A stretch of 64,000 nt of DNA from Haloprofundus marisrubri. Its GTDB lineage: Archaea > Halobacteriota > Halobacteria > Halobacteriales > Haloferacaceae. The notes under the pieces are model-generated. The model made no database searches. It was not told where the DNA came from and saw only the letters and a list, made by a program, of their open reading frames with translations. A program made the translations under genes and the position numbers. Each line of letters begins with the position of its first letter. Positions within the stretch are counted from its first letter, which is position 1. This document shows positions 42,228 to 50,994 of the stretch, one piece after another. Location: contig NZ_LOPU01000040.1 in assembly GCF_001469955.1 (NCBI RefSeq), forward strand, positions 1 to 64,000, in the 5' to 3' direction.

Positions 42228-43138
42228 GCAACGCTCGTTCCGAGTACGTCGGGACCAGAGCGCGAGTCATCAGTCGAATCCGCGGAGATACACTCGCAAT
42301 GGTCGGCGGCGTCATCGTCGTCGGCGTGTTCGCCGTCGCGCTGTTCAGCGCCATCGACGACTTCCTGCTCAATCGGCAACTCATCACGATGCTCGTCGCC
42401 GACCCGTACGAGACAGACCGGTTCGCGCGCTTGCTCGCGCCCAGTCTCGAACATCCGTTCGGCACCGACGAGCAGGGCCGAGACATCTTCGCGCGGACGC
42501 TCTACGGGACCCGTACGAGTGTCGTCGTCGGCCTCGCGGCAGTCGGGTTCGCAAGTGCCGTCGGTATCGTCATCGGCAGCGTCACCGCGTACTACGGCGA
42601 CCCTATCGACATGATTGGGATGCGCGCGATGGACGTGCTGCTCTCGTTCCCGTCGATTCTGCTCGCCATCGCGCTGATGGCGATTTTGGGTCGCGGACTG
42701 GAGAACGTCATCTTCGCCATCGCCATCGTCTACGTGCCGACGTTCGCCCGCATCACGCGGAGCGAAGTACTCTCGGAAAAATCCGAACAGTACGTCGGTG
42801 CCGCGCGGGCGATGGGCTATCCCGACACCAACATCGTCTCACGGGAGATTCTGCCGAACTCGCTGACGCCGATTATCGTCCAGTTCACGTTCAGCATGGC
42901 GACGGCCATCATCGCCGAAGCGGCGCTGTCGTTTCTGGGACTCGGCGTCTCGCCGATTCACCCCACGTGGGGCATCATGCTCTCGGGGGCGCGTCAGTAC
43001 ATCACGTCGGCGTGGTGGTACTCGATATTCCCCGGCCTCGCCATCATGGTGACCGTTCTCGGCTTCAACCTGCTGGGAGACAGCCTCAGAGATGCATTAG
43101 ACCCACAGCAACAGCGCGACGCCGAGGGGAGGATGTGA
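42224..43138 (+). CDS. Peptide ABC transporter permease 2 (DppC type)
   Basis: 304 residues from a GTG at 42224 that overlaps the previous stop. FGTDEQGRDIFARTLYGTRTSVVVGL is the typical DppC/OppC entry. The EAA loop is RSEVLSEKSEQYVGAARAMGYPDTNIVSREILPN, followed by EAALSFLGLGVSPIHPTWGIML. Six membrane helices. It pairs with permease 1 to form the channel. Confidence 0.93.
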   Translation: MSNARSEYVGTRARVISRIRGDTLAMVGGVIVVGVFAVALFSAIDDFLLNRQLITMLVADPYETDRFARLLAPSLEHPFGTDEQGRDIFARTLYGTRTSVVVGLAAVGFASAVGIVIGSVTAYYGDPIDMIGMRAMDVLLSFPSILLAIALMAILGRGLENVIFAIAIVYVPTFARITRSEVLSEKSEQYVGAARAMGYPDTNIVSREILPNSLTPIIVQFTFSMATAIIAEAALSFLGLGVSPIHPTWGIMLSGARQYITSAWWYSIFPGLAIMVTVLGFNLLGDSLRDALDPQQQRDAEGRM

Positions 43139-43139
43139 G

Positions 43140-44159
43140 ATGTCGGTTCTGAACGTGGAGAATCTCCACACCTACTTCGAGACCGACCGCGGTCAGGTCC
43201 GCGCCGTCGACGGCGTCGACCTCGAAATCGGCGACGGGGAAATCGTCGGCCTCGTCGGCGAGAGCGGGTCCGGAAAGAGCGTCACCGCACTGTCAGTGCT
43301 CGGCCTCGTCGACGCACCCGGTCGAGTCGTCGAAGGCAGTATCGAGTACGACGGCCGCGACTTGCAGTCGCTCTCGGACGCCGAACTCGGTGCGCTACGG
43401 GGTAGCGACATCTCGATGGTGTTCCAAGACCCGATGACGGCGTTCAACCCGACCCAGACGGTCGGCAGACAGCTACACGACGTGCTACGGACACACGAGT
43501 CCGGGCCGGTCCATCCGCTCGTCCGTCTGTTCGGGTTCGACCACTCGAAAGAGTACAAGAAGCGAGTCATCGACGCGTTAGAACGCGTCGGCATCCCGAG
43601 TCCGGAGGAACGATACGACGACTACCCCCACGAGTTCTCCGGCGGGATGCTCCAGCGGGCGATGATAGCGATGTCCGTGCTCTGTGAGCCGTCGCTGGTT
43701 CTCGCGGACGAACCGACGACGGCGCTTGACGTCACGATAGAGCGGCAGATTCTGTCGCTGTTTCGCAACCTCGTCGACGACCTTGGAACCTCGGTACTCT
43801 GGATTACCCACGATATCTCGGTCGTCGCGGCACTCTGTGACCGCGTTGTCGTCATGTACGCGGGGAAGGTCATGGAGGAGGGGCCGGTCGAGTCGGTGCT
43901 CTCAGACCCCCAACACCCGTACACGAAGGGGTTGCTGCAGTCGGTCCCGCGATACGACGAACCGGACCGCGAACTGTACGTGATGGAAGGAAGCGTTCCG
44001 AACCCCATCGACGTGCCCTCGCAGTGTCGGTTCGCCGACCGCTGCCCGGAAGCGCACGAACGGTGTTTCGAGGCACACCCGAGGCTGTATCCGACTGAGG
44101 ATGGCCGAGCGGCGTGTTATCTCGCCGAGGAGTCACTCGCAATGGAGGAGAAGCTATGA
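43140..44159 (+). CDS. Peptide ABC transporter ATPase 1 (DppD type)
   Basis: 339 residues. Walker A GESGSGKS, signature FSGGMLQRAMIAMSVL, Walker B LVLADEPTTALDV. The C-terminal oligopeptide-ATPase tail has four Cys (CRFADRCPEAHERC...AACYL), which in related proteins can bind an iron-sulfur cluster. A GGAGG within the end of the preceding gene (GGGGAGGATG) can serve as ribosome-binding site. It overlaps the next ATPase by 4 bases. Confidence 0.93.
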   Translation: MSVLNVENLHTYFETDRGQVRAVDGVDLEIGDGEIVGLVGESGSGKSVTALSVLGLVDAPGRVVEGSIEYDGRDLQSLSDAELGALRGSDISMVFQDPMTAFNPTQTVGRQLHDVLRTHESGPVHPLVRLFGFDHSKEYKKRVIDALERVGIPSPEERYDDYPHEFSGGMLQRAMIAMSVLCEPSLVLADEPTTALDVTIERQILSLFRNLVDDLGTSVLWITHDISVVAALCDRVVVMYAGKVMEEGPVESVLSDPQHPYTKGLLQSVPRYDEPDRELYVMEGSVPNPIDVPSQCRFADRCPEAHERCFEAHPRLYPTEDGRAACYLAEESLAMEEKL

Positions 44160-45169
44160 CCGCTCTCGTCGAGACACAGGACCTCACTAAACACTTCGAC
44201 GCCGGGTCGGGACTGCTCTCTCGGTTCATCGACCGCGAAGTCGTCCACGCCGTCGACGGCGTCGACCTCTCGATAGAACGGGGGCAGACGCTCGGACTGG
44301 TCGGAGAGAGTGGCTGTGGAAAGAGCACGCTTGGTCGAACACTGCTTCGTTTGCACGACCCGACGAGCGGGCGGATTCTCTTTGACGGCGAAGACATCAC
44401 GGAGTACAACCAGCGCAAGCTACGGAAACTCCGCCGGCGGATGCAAATCGTCTTCCAAGACCCGCGGTCGAGTCTGAACCCTCGCCAGACCGTCGAGGAG
44501 TTGCTCCGAAAACCGGTCGAGTTCCACGATATCGCCCACGGCGACGATGCACGCGATATCGTCTACCGGACGCTCGAAGACGTCGGCTTGCAACCGGAAC
44601 ACGCCGGTCGATATCCACACGAGTTCTCCGGTGGGCAACAGCAGCGCATCGGACTCGCCAGAGCGCTGGTGGTGAACCCGGAGTTCGTCGTTCTCGACGA
44701 ACCGACGAGCGCATTGGACGTGAGCGTTCAAGCGAAGATACTCCGCCTCGTCAGGCAGTTGAAGGCGAAGTACAACCTCACGCTCATCTTCATCAGCCAC
44801 GACCTCAACGTGATTCGACACGTTTGCGACGAGGTGGCGGTGATGTACCTCGGCCAAATCGTCGAGACGGCTCCTGCTGCAGCACTGTACGACGACCCGA
44901 AACACCCGTACACGGAGGCGCTCTTGGAGTCGATTTCGCTGCCTGAACCGGGTGCACAACGCGAACTCGCCCCGACCATCGAAGGGGACATCCCGAGTCC
45001 GATTCACCCACCCGAGGGCTGTCGGTTCCACACTCGATGCCCGAAAGCGTTCGACGAGTGTACCGCGACGAACCCGGCGTTGACACTGCGGCGGGAAGAC
45101 GGCGAAAACGGGAGTCGAACCGTTGCGTGTCACCTCTACGAACAGGCCGAAAGTTCGGTCCGTCCGTGA
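44156..45169 (+). CDS. Peptide ABC transporter ATPase 2 (DppF type)
   Basis: 337 residues from the ATG at 44156 (overlaps the previous TGA). Walker A GESGCGKS, signature FSGGQQQRIGLARAL, Walker B FVVLDEPTSALDVS, H-loop FISHDLNV. It carries the same four-Cys tail as its partner (CRFHTRCPKAFDEC...ACHLY). It forms the heterodimeric motor with ATPase 1 and is the last gene of the operon. Confidence 0.93.
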   Translation: MTALVETQDLTKHFDAGSGLLSRFIDREVVHAVDGVDLSIERGQTLGLVGESGCGKSTLGRTLLRLHDPTSGRILFDGEDITEYNQRKLRKLRRRMQIVFQDPRSSLNPRQTVEELLRKPVEFHDIAHGDDARDIVYRTLEDVGLQPEHAGRYPHEFSGGQQQRIGLARALVVNPEFVVLDEPTSALDVSVQAKILRLVRQLKAKYNLTLIFISHDLNVIRHVCDEVAVMYLGQIVETAPAAALYDDPKHPYTEALLESISLPEPGAQRELAPTIEGDIPSPIHPPEGCRFHTRCPKAFDECTATNPALTLRREDGENGSRTVACHLYEQAESSVRP

Positions 45170-45418
45170 ACCGCCTTCGTGTGTTGTCGGGGACGGCGAC
45201 TACGAGGTGTAGTTTGTCGCAATGAAGGTTCGAGTTTCTTGAGAGGGTTAACAAGGGAGAGCCGGTGGAAGGAACTGCTGGCTCTGTTGAAGCCCTCGGA
45301 ACGTGCTGCGGATAGCGTACTGAACACAGAGTGCAGAAAAACAGGTGCCAAAGAGATTTGATAGTCGTCGGTAGAGTCGTCCAAAGAGATATGACGGGTC
45401 GAACGTCGAATCTATTAC
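45170..45418. other. Gap with possible IS terminal remnant
   Basis: No gene. The string GGCTCTGTTGAAGCCCTC (about 45281-45298) resembles terminal repeats of haloarchaeal IS6-type elements, from memory; the other end and the transposase are absent. The lipoprotein promoter should lie in the last 60 bases. Confidence 0.3.
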
Positions 45419-46069
45419 ATGGTCCCCAATCGATTGGCGCGTCGCGAACTCCTCGGCCTTTCGACCACAGTAATCGGCGGTCTCGCGGGATGTTCGACAC
45501 GAACGTCCGACTCTAATCGGAGGAGTTCTCCCTCACCTACAGCCAGCGAACCCGAATACTCGCGTAGTGTGAATACGCCAGAGTCAGTCAAAGTGCGAAA
45601 CTCCGCAGGGAAGCCTGCTGTTCACTCATCGGCTCGCTCTCCCGGAAAGGATGCATTCGAATCTTCGGCGAACTGGGAGTACGAAGACTGGATTGTGACC
45701 ACACCCGGCGAACGGGGTGCACTCGAATTCTCGCGGGCAACCGCTGATGTCGAGGCGGCGAGAGAGTTCATAAGCGAAACGGACCTGTCCGAAAGCACGC
45801 TGCTCGTCCACCAATACAACATCGGTGAGTGTGGAACACGACGACTCGAACGGCTCGAATGGGGGTCAGATTTCAGTTGCGGAGACGTCGAATGTGTCGG
45901 CATCTATCTAAACTACGAGCCAACCGAACGAGACGACGACTGCCAAGGTACCAATCCCGATGAGAGTAACAGCCCACCATACAGCGAGAGGTCTTACGCC
46001 AGTGAAACCACGTTCGCTCGAATTCCTGCTCAACTACAGACGTATGGGCGCTTTAGCGTTCAAATCTAA
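45419..46069 (+). CDS. Tat lipoprotein of unknown function
   Basis: 216 residues. Signal LARRELLGLSTTVIGGLAGC with twin Arg and a lipobox, then a Ser/Pro/Thr linker. The mature domain (EDWIVTTPGERGALEFSRATADVEAAREFISETDLSESTLLVHQYNIGECGTRRLERLEWGSDFSCGDVECVGIYLNYEP...) has four cysteines in GECGTR, FSCGDVECVG and DDCQG that could form disulfides. Similar haloarchaeal lipoproteins exist without known function. It is at the end of the transporter region but has its own start signals. Confidence 0.75.
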   Translation: MVPNRLARRELLGLSTTVIGGLAGCSTRTSDSNRRSSPSPTASEPEYSRSVNTPESVKVRNSAGKPAVHSSARSPGKDAFESSANWEYEDWIVTTPGERGALEFSRATADVEAAREFISETDLSESTLLVHQYNIGECGTRRLERLEWGSDFSCGDVECVGIYLNYEPTERDDDCQGTNPDESNSPPYSERSYASETTFARIPAQLQTYGRFSVQI

Positions 46070-46689
46070 CACCGCGTCGTTGCTGCATCGGTAGTGTATT
46101 CAGTACTCACGTGACCCAGTAGCTCTCAGATTCGGAGCCACGTCAAAAACCAAAAGTGTGGTCCTAAGAAGGTCAGAAATTAGAGTTATTCGACATTATT
46201 TCGTATATGATTGTTTATACATGACTAGAGTTATGCGATGTTCGACTGAATGGTCAGTCGGTTACCGGTGCGCACATCTCCGTCTGGGGATGGAGGAACG
46301 AGGTACCTGCCCGGCTATCTCCGACCAACGCACACCGGTAACCAGTGACTCTGTCAGCAGGGACACCTCGTCCCTGTTCTGGTCGTGGGGTAGTGTTCAT
46401 ATAGCTTTTCGCCGAAAGTAACGTAGACCTGACTGTATGGTTTCGATGAATCTGACTAGGGTCGTACTCCGGAACATGAGAGCGCGCGCTCAGAGACGGC
46501 ACTACAGAGCCAGCGGTGCAACGTGACATCGCACTCGTGACGATGGCTCTCACAGGGACGCTCTAACCTAATAGCGGAACTCTCAATTCGCAAGCAAGCG
46601 CCGGGGTTTTGCGAAATCAGGTAGGAGACGACCCTAAGCCCCTGTTCGCGGCACTCGCGTAGGCATCGAAACGGAACGAAGCGACGGCG
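46070..46689. other. 620-base gap containing a structured segment
   Basis: No credible gene is present. It lies between convergent genes. The part 46244-46376 contains three stem-loop-forming repeats (listed separately); the remainder shows nothing I can name. Confidence 0.5.
46244..46376. repeat. Cluster of three inverted repeats, possible RNA structure
   Basis: GACTGA-ATGG-TCAGTC (46244-46259); GGTTACCGGTG (46260-46270) pairing with CACCGGTAACC (46333-46343); CAGGGAC-ACCTC-GTCCCTG (46358-46376). The three are almost contiguous and could fold into a compact RNA on either strand. A bidirectional terminator, a small RNA or an excised-element scar are alternatives. Confidence 0.5.
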
Positions 46690-48282
46690 TTACGCTCGAA
46701 GCGCTCGGCCGGGCGTTGCACCTGTCGTCTCCCCGTCGCGGACGACGAACTCCCCGTCGACGAGGACGTGCTGAATCCCCGTCGGGTAGCGGGTCGGGTC
46801 GTCGAACGTCGCCGGCGAGGAGACAGTTCGCGGGTCGAACACCACGAGGTCAGCGTCCAGTCCCGGCCGGAGCAGCCCTTTCGAGTCGAGTCCGAAGATA
46901 CGCGCCGGCAACGAAGTCGATTTTTGGACCGCTTCGGGAAGCGACAGCAGGTTCCGTCGACGGGTGTACTCACCGAGCACGCGTGGGAACGTGCCGTACA
47001 CACGCGGGTGCGGTCGACCGCCGAACAGTCCGTCGCTTCCGATACAAACCCAAGGCGTCTCCAGAATCGTCTCGACGTCAGCTTCTGCGAGGGTGTGAAC
47101 TCGGATGCTCACACCGAGTTCTTCTTCGACGAGGAGGTCACAGACCGCTTCTATCGTGCCGACGCCACGCCGGTCCGCAACGTCTCTGATACTTCGGCCC
47201 TCGGCGTCGGCGTTCGATTCGCTCGAAACGCTCGTCACGAACACATTTTCCCATCCGGCGAGTCCACCGAAGTTCTCCCATCCGGCGATACGCCACTCCT
47301 CGACGTCGCGTCGAATCCGCGTTCGCACCGTTTCGTCCGTGAGTTGGTCGAGCATCTCGTCGGGGCCGTCTGCGTGTAGCCACGGCGGGAGTAGCGCCGA
47401 GAGCATCGTACTCCCGGCCGTGTACGGGTACGCTTCGGCGGTGAAGTCGACACCGCGCTCGCGGGCCGCATCGACGAGGTGAATCGCCCGCTCAGCCGTC
47501 CCGTACTGTGCTTCGCCGGCCGTTTTGAAGTGTGAGAGATGAAGCGGCACGCCCGTTTCGGCCCCAATATCGACGAACTCGTCTAAGGCTTCCCAAATCC
47601 ATCGGCCCTCACTTCGGATGTGAGCGACGAACGGTCGACCGGTCGGAGAAACCGCTTCGGCGAGCGCTCGAACTTCCGCCGTCGACGCGTACGTACACGG
47701 CGTGTAAATCAATCCAGTAGATAATCCGATTGCACCCTCTTCGAGCGCTGTTTCGACCCGGGAACACATCTCGTCGAGTTCGCCGCTCGTCGGGTCGCGG
47801 TCCGACATCCCCAGCACGTCGAATCGAACGGTTCCGTGACCGACGAGCGTCGCAACGTGTGGAGCGACGCCGTGGTCGACGACGGTATCGAGATACTCGT
47901 CGACACCCTCCCAGTCCCACGACTCCTCGAATCCACCGGCGAGCGCCGACAACTGACGCCGCCAAACCGCCGGGTCGCCGTCGTACAACGGAGCCATCGA
48001 GAACCCGTCTTGGCCGAGAATCTCGGTCGTGATGCCCTGTCGGACCTTTGGCGCGAGCGTCGGGTCGGAGAACAGTTGCAAATCCGAGTGTGAGTGTGTG
48101 TCGATAAAGCCGGGAGAGACAACCGCATTCTCAGCGTCGAGCACCTCGTCGGCCTCCGTCTCGGGTTCGGGTCGTCTGTGAAGTCGCTCGATTCGGCCGT
48201 CGGCAACGGAGATGGCCCCACGGAACCACGGTGCCCCGCTGCCGTCCAGTATTCGGGCGTTCGTCAGCAGTAAGTCCGTCAT
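46690..48282 (-). CDS. N-acyl-D-amino-acid deacylase (D-aminoacylase)
   Basis: 530 residues from the ATG at 48282. Amidohydrolase-superfamily metal motif SPGFIDTHSHSDLQLF, the family-specific LVGHGTVR and GLSTGLIYTPCTYAS, then VAHIRSEGRWIWEAL, PLHLSHFKTAG and the catalytic-Asp region CIGSDGLFGGRPHPRVYGTF. It removes the acyl group from N-acyl-D-amino acids. A TATA-like CGTATATGTGG on the minus strand (about 48305-48313) is about 27 bases before the start, so the transcript is likely leaderless. It is divergent from a BAT-type regulator. Confidence 0.9.
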   Translation of the reverse strand: MTDLLLTNARILDGSGAPWFRGAISVADGRIERLHRRPEPETEADEVLDAENAVVSPGFIDTHSHSDLQLFSDPTLAPKVRQGITTEILGQDGFSMAPLYDGDPAVWRRQLSALAGGFEESWDWEGVDEYLDTVVDHGVAPHVATLVGHGTVRFDVLGMSDRDPTSGELDEMCSRVETALEEGAIGLSTGLIYTPCTYASTAEVRALAEAVSPTGRPFVAHIRSEGRWIWEALDEFVDIGAETGVPLHLSHFKTAGEAQYGTAERAIHLVDAARERGVDFTAEAYPYTAGSTMLSALLPPWLHADGPDEMLDQLTDETVRTRIRRDVEEWRIAGWENFGGLAGWENVFVTSVSSESNADAEGRSIRDVADRRGVGTIEAVCDLLVEEELGVSIRVHTLAEADVETILETPWVCIGSDGLFGGRPHPRVYGTFPRVLGEYTRRRNLLSLPEAVQKSTSLPARIFGLDSKGLLRPGLDADLVVFDPRTVSSPATFDDPTRYPTGIQHVLVDGEFVVRDGETTGATPGRALRA

Positions 48283-48304
48283 ATGACGGCCACGCCCGTA
48301 CCCC

Positions 48305-48430
48305 ACATATACGAGTACCCTATGTAGGGAGGGTTTGTTCTCGTTTCGAGGTGAATCCGGCCGCTATCCGACATCCTCGGAGACTACCCTTGCATTCTAG
48401 GGGATACTGTTATACTCCATACTTGGTATG
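48305..48430. promoter_or_regulatory. Divergent promoters of deacylase and BAT regulator
   Basis: Minus TATA near 48305-48313 for the deacylase; plus TATA TTATACT (48410-48416) for the regulator, 23-29 bases before its ATG. Candidate operator half-sites: CCCTA-TG-TAGGG (48318-48329), CCCT-8-AGGG (48387-48402) and CATAC-TTG-GTATG (48418-48430). Confidence 0.5.
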
Positions 48431-48438
48431 AGACACCA

Positions 48439-49170
48439 ATGAGCACGGTCGGGCCAAACGAACTCAGTGGGAGCGATTCGGGATACAAGCAGGTACGACT
48501 CAAGATACGCCATCCCGGCTGTTGGACCCTCGATACGACGAGTGAGTGCGCCGGCACGCGAGTCATCGAGAAGTCGCTGTACCCTTCTGAGGACGACATC
48601 ACGGCGGACCTCATCCTCATCGCAGAGGGAGACGTCTCGCTCTCGGAGTTCGTCGAGACGATAGATAGCCACGATGTCGTCGACTCGGTGACGATTCTGA
48701 AACAGACTGAGACCCGCGCACGGGTCCTCGTCGTCTACGAGCGGACGAGCAGTATCGTCCCTAGCATGGCGAACACGGGGTTCGTGCCAATCGTCCCAGT
48801 CCAGGTGTACGGCGGATACGAGTACTGGACGATGATGGCACGAACCGACCGACTCGGGACCATCATCGAGACGCTCCAGCAAAACTTCGATGTCACCATC
48901 GAAGCCATTCACGGGTTCACCGAGGACTCGCCGGTCGAGTTCGACAACATCTGTGACCAGATTAGCAGCGAACTCTCGCCGAGACAGCGTGAGTGTCTCC
49001 TCGCTGCCGCAGCAAACGGCTACTACGAGTGGCCTCGCCAAACGAGCGCCAAGGAGATTGCGGGCGAACTCGACATCAGCGGCCCGACGTTCCTCGAACA
49101 CCTCCGTATCGGCGAGCACAAAATCATGCAACACGTCCTCCAGCAGTTAGAACGAACGCCGGAGCTGTAA
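48439..49170 (+). CDS. BAT-type HTH-10 transcriptional regulator
   Basis: 243 residues. The C-terminal HTH-10 (bacterio-opsin activator) domain is clear: LSPRQRECLLAAAANGYYEWPRQTSAKEIAGELDISGPTFLEHLRIGEHKIMQHVL. The N-terminal 170 residues form the ligand or partner-sensing part common to these proteins. It is divergent from the D-aminoacylase gene and thus the natural candidate to control it and the surrounding D-amino-acid genes. Confidence 0.9.
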   Translation: MSTVGPNELSGSDSGYKQVRLKIRHPGCWTLDTTSECAGTRVIEKSLYPSEDDITADLILIAEGDVSLSEFVETIDSHDVVDSVTILKQTETRARVLVVYERTSSIVPSMANTGFVPIVPVQVYGGYEYWTMMARTDRLGTIIETLQQNFDVTIEAIHGFTEDSPVEFDNICDQISSELSPRQRECLLAAAANGYYEWPRQTSAKEIAGELDISGPTFLEHLRIGEHKIMQHVLQQLERTPEL

Positions 49171-49253
49171 ATACAAAATCTCAAAAAACTGTATGGTCAA
49201 ATGGATAATTTTGATATACAGAATTATCATCTATCTCGATTAATGACTCATAC

Positions 49254-49736
49254 ATGACGAAACTAAGGTTAGATACAGTTCGAGAACAAATCCGTTTAGG
49301 GGCGCTCACCTATGCGCTGATACTATTTGGGTACATACTAACCGGACCCCCAACAGCTATCGCGATTATAGCCTCCATTATCGCAGTTGTCTCACTTGCA
49401 CTGACACCACAACAGGTTGATGAAGAAGCTATACGCCAATTCATCGTACCAGCAACGATCCTCACTGGCCTGATATCGGTGAGTATACTTCTTTACTCGG
49501 GATACGATATCAGCGAAAATACGGGGACATTGCTGATTGTAGTTTCTCTTTTTCCATTCATGTTCGGATGGGAATCCGGAGGGTGGATAGGATGTGCTTT
49601 GCTTGCAGCAAGTGGCATAGTTAACGCCGCCTATTTCACCTCCAACAGGATTTTATCGCTATTCTTTGTGGTGTTTGCAGTTCTTACAGCATATTTCTCA
49701 TATGCACTGTATCATCACGATTTCGACGACATGTGA
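49254..49736 (+). CDS. Membrane protein, AT-rich
   Basis: 160 residues with five to six hydrophobic segments (LTYALILFGYILTGPPTAIAIIASIIAVVSLAL, FIVPATILTGLISVSILLYSG, LLIVVSLFPFMFGW and others). Its codons are richer in A/T than the neighbouring catabolic genes, suggesting a separate origin. No family recognised. Confidence 0.6.
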   Translation: MTKLRLDTVREQIRLGALTYALILFGYILTGPPTAIAIIASIIAVVSLALTPQQVDEEAIRQFIVPATILTGLISVSILLYSGYDISENTGTLLIVVSLFPFMFGWESGGWIGCALLAASGIVNAAYFTSNRILSLFFVVFAVLTAYFSYALYHHDFDDM

Positions 49737-49796
49737 AAATGTTTGAATATCTATATTTCCCGAATGTGTAAATAGTAGTAGTTCCGGTACGACCGC

Positions 49797-50906
49797 TTAC
49801 CGAGCGCGTTCCCAGAACTTCAGCACGTTTTCGCCGAGGAGTTTCCGTTGTTCTTCCGGGGAGAAGCCGCGTTCCTCCAACCCTTCCGGGATGACCTGCC
49901 AGTCCTCGTACGAGGACATCGGCCCGTACCCGACACCGACTTCGACGCCGTGTTCCGCGCGAAAGCCCATTCCCGAGAACGACTCTTCGAGGCCGCTACG
50001 CAGCGGTTCGGGGATTTCGGGTGTCCACGAACCCCAGTCGGTGCCGATGCCGACCCTGTCGATGCCGATTCTGTCGACGGCGTACTCGATGTTGTCGAAG
50101 AACAGGTCGAACTCCGCGTCGGGGTTACCCGGGTCGAGGAAAAACGGGACGGCGACGACGCCGTAGTAGCCGTCGACGTCGGCGAGTGCGTCGAGTTCTT
50201 CGTCGCTCTTGCCTCGGTCGTGGGCGGCCAACGACTGGCTGAACGCGTGTGTGACCGCGACCGGTTTCTCGGCTATCGCAATCGCGTCGAGCGTCGTCTG
50301 GGTGCCGCAGTGAGAGAGGTCGACGACCATCCCGCGTTCCTGCAGTCGCTCGACCACGTCGACGCCGTGGTACGAGAGGCCGGAGTCCGTTCGTTCGGTA
50401 CAGCCCGTTCCGACGAGGTTTCGGCTGTTGTACGTTAGCTGGACGATTTGGACGCCTGCGTTGTGAAGGACGTCGACCTCCGAGACGTCGCCAGCGGTCG
50501 CCGCACCGCCGTTTTGGACGTTGAGAACGATTCCGACGTGTCCGTCGTCGACGACAGCGCGTGCTGCCTCGGGACTGGTCACTTTCTGCATCCAGTCGAG
50601 GGCGTCGATACGGGCTTGCCATCGCGCGAGGTCGCGTCGTACACCTTCCGCGTAGGTCAGTGCAGGGTTGAGACTGCCCATCGTCGGACTCACGAGGTTC
50701 ACTCCCGCGGTGGCGTACGCCTCCCGCATCTCTTGGGCGAACGCGTCGTCGTCGCGGAGTTGGTCGACCTGTGCGTCTTCCATCGCGTCGAGTGCGGCCC
50801 CCGCGGATGCGCCACCCGAGAGCGCCTCGTCCATCGCGTCGTCGATGCGGTCAGAGCGCAAAAGCGGCGTTCCCCGTGGATAGTAGTCGAACACTGGGTA
50901 ATCCAT
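49797..50906 (-). CDS. M19 membrane-dipeptidase-like protein
   Basis: 369 residues from the ATG at 50906. It resembles renal dipeptidases: NPALTYAEGVRR, GIVLNVQNGGA, VQIVQLTYNSRNLVGTGCTERTDSGLSYHG, VVDLSHCG, AVTHAFSQSL and IGIGTDWGSW. M19 enzymes split dipeptides and often tolerate a D-residue at the C-terminal position. The N-terminal metal motif DGHxD of the family is missing; the protein begins MDYPVFDYYPRGTPLL. Either the metal site differs or the function does. It is divergent from the S12 hydrolase with only 88 bases between starts. Confidence 0.75.
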   Translation of the reverse strand: MDYPVFDYYPRGTPLLRSDRIDDAMDEALSGGASAGAALDAMEDAQVDQLRDDDAFAQEMREAYATAGVNLVSPTMGSLNPALTYAEGVRRDLARWQARIDALDWMQKVTSPEAARAVVDDGHVGIVLNVQNGGAATAGDVSEVDVLHNAGVQIVQLTYNSRNLVGTGCTERTDSGLSYHGVDVVERLQERGMVVDLSHCGTQTTLDAIAIAEKPVAVTHAFSQSLAAHDRGKSDEELDALADVDGYYGVVAVPFFLDPGNPDAEFDLFFDNIEYAVDRIGIDRVGIGTDWGSWTPEIPEPLRSGLEESFSGMGFRAEHGVEVGVGYGPMSSYEDWQVIPEGLEERGFSPEEQRKLLGENVLKFWERAR

Positions 50907-50994
50907 GAACGTAGCTGAGAGAGGTGGTAGCAAAAGACGACCCCCTCACATGATAGGACGCAGGCTTAACCCCCGAACTCGCGCTTACGAAAAC

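Noticed and set aside
46244-46376. Riboswitch or SRP/RNase P RNA
   Set aside because: It lies between convergent genes, not in a leader, and none of the conserved sequences of those RNAs is visible.
49797-50906. Chance open frame because the M19 HxD motif is absent
   Set aside because: The remaining M19 motifs are ordered and strong, codon use is typical, and the gene is divergent from another hydrolase, so it is a real gene.
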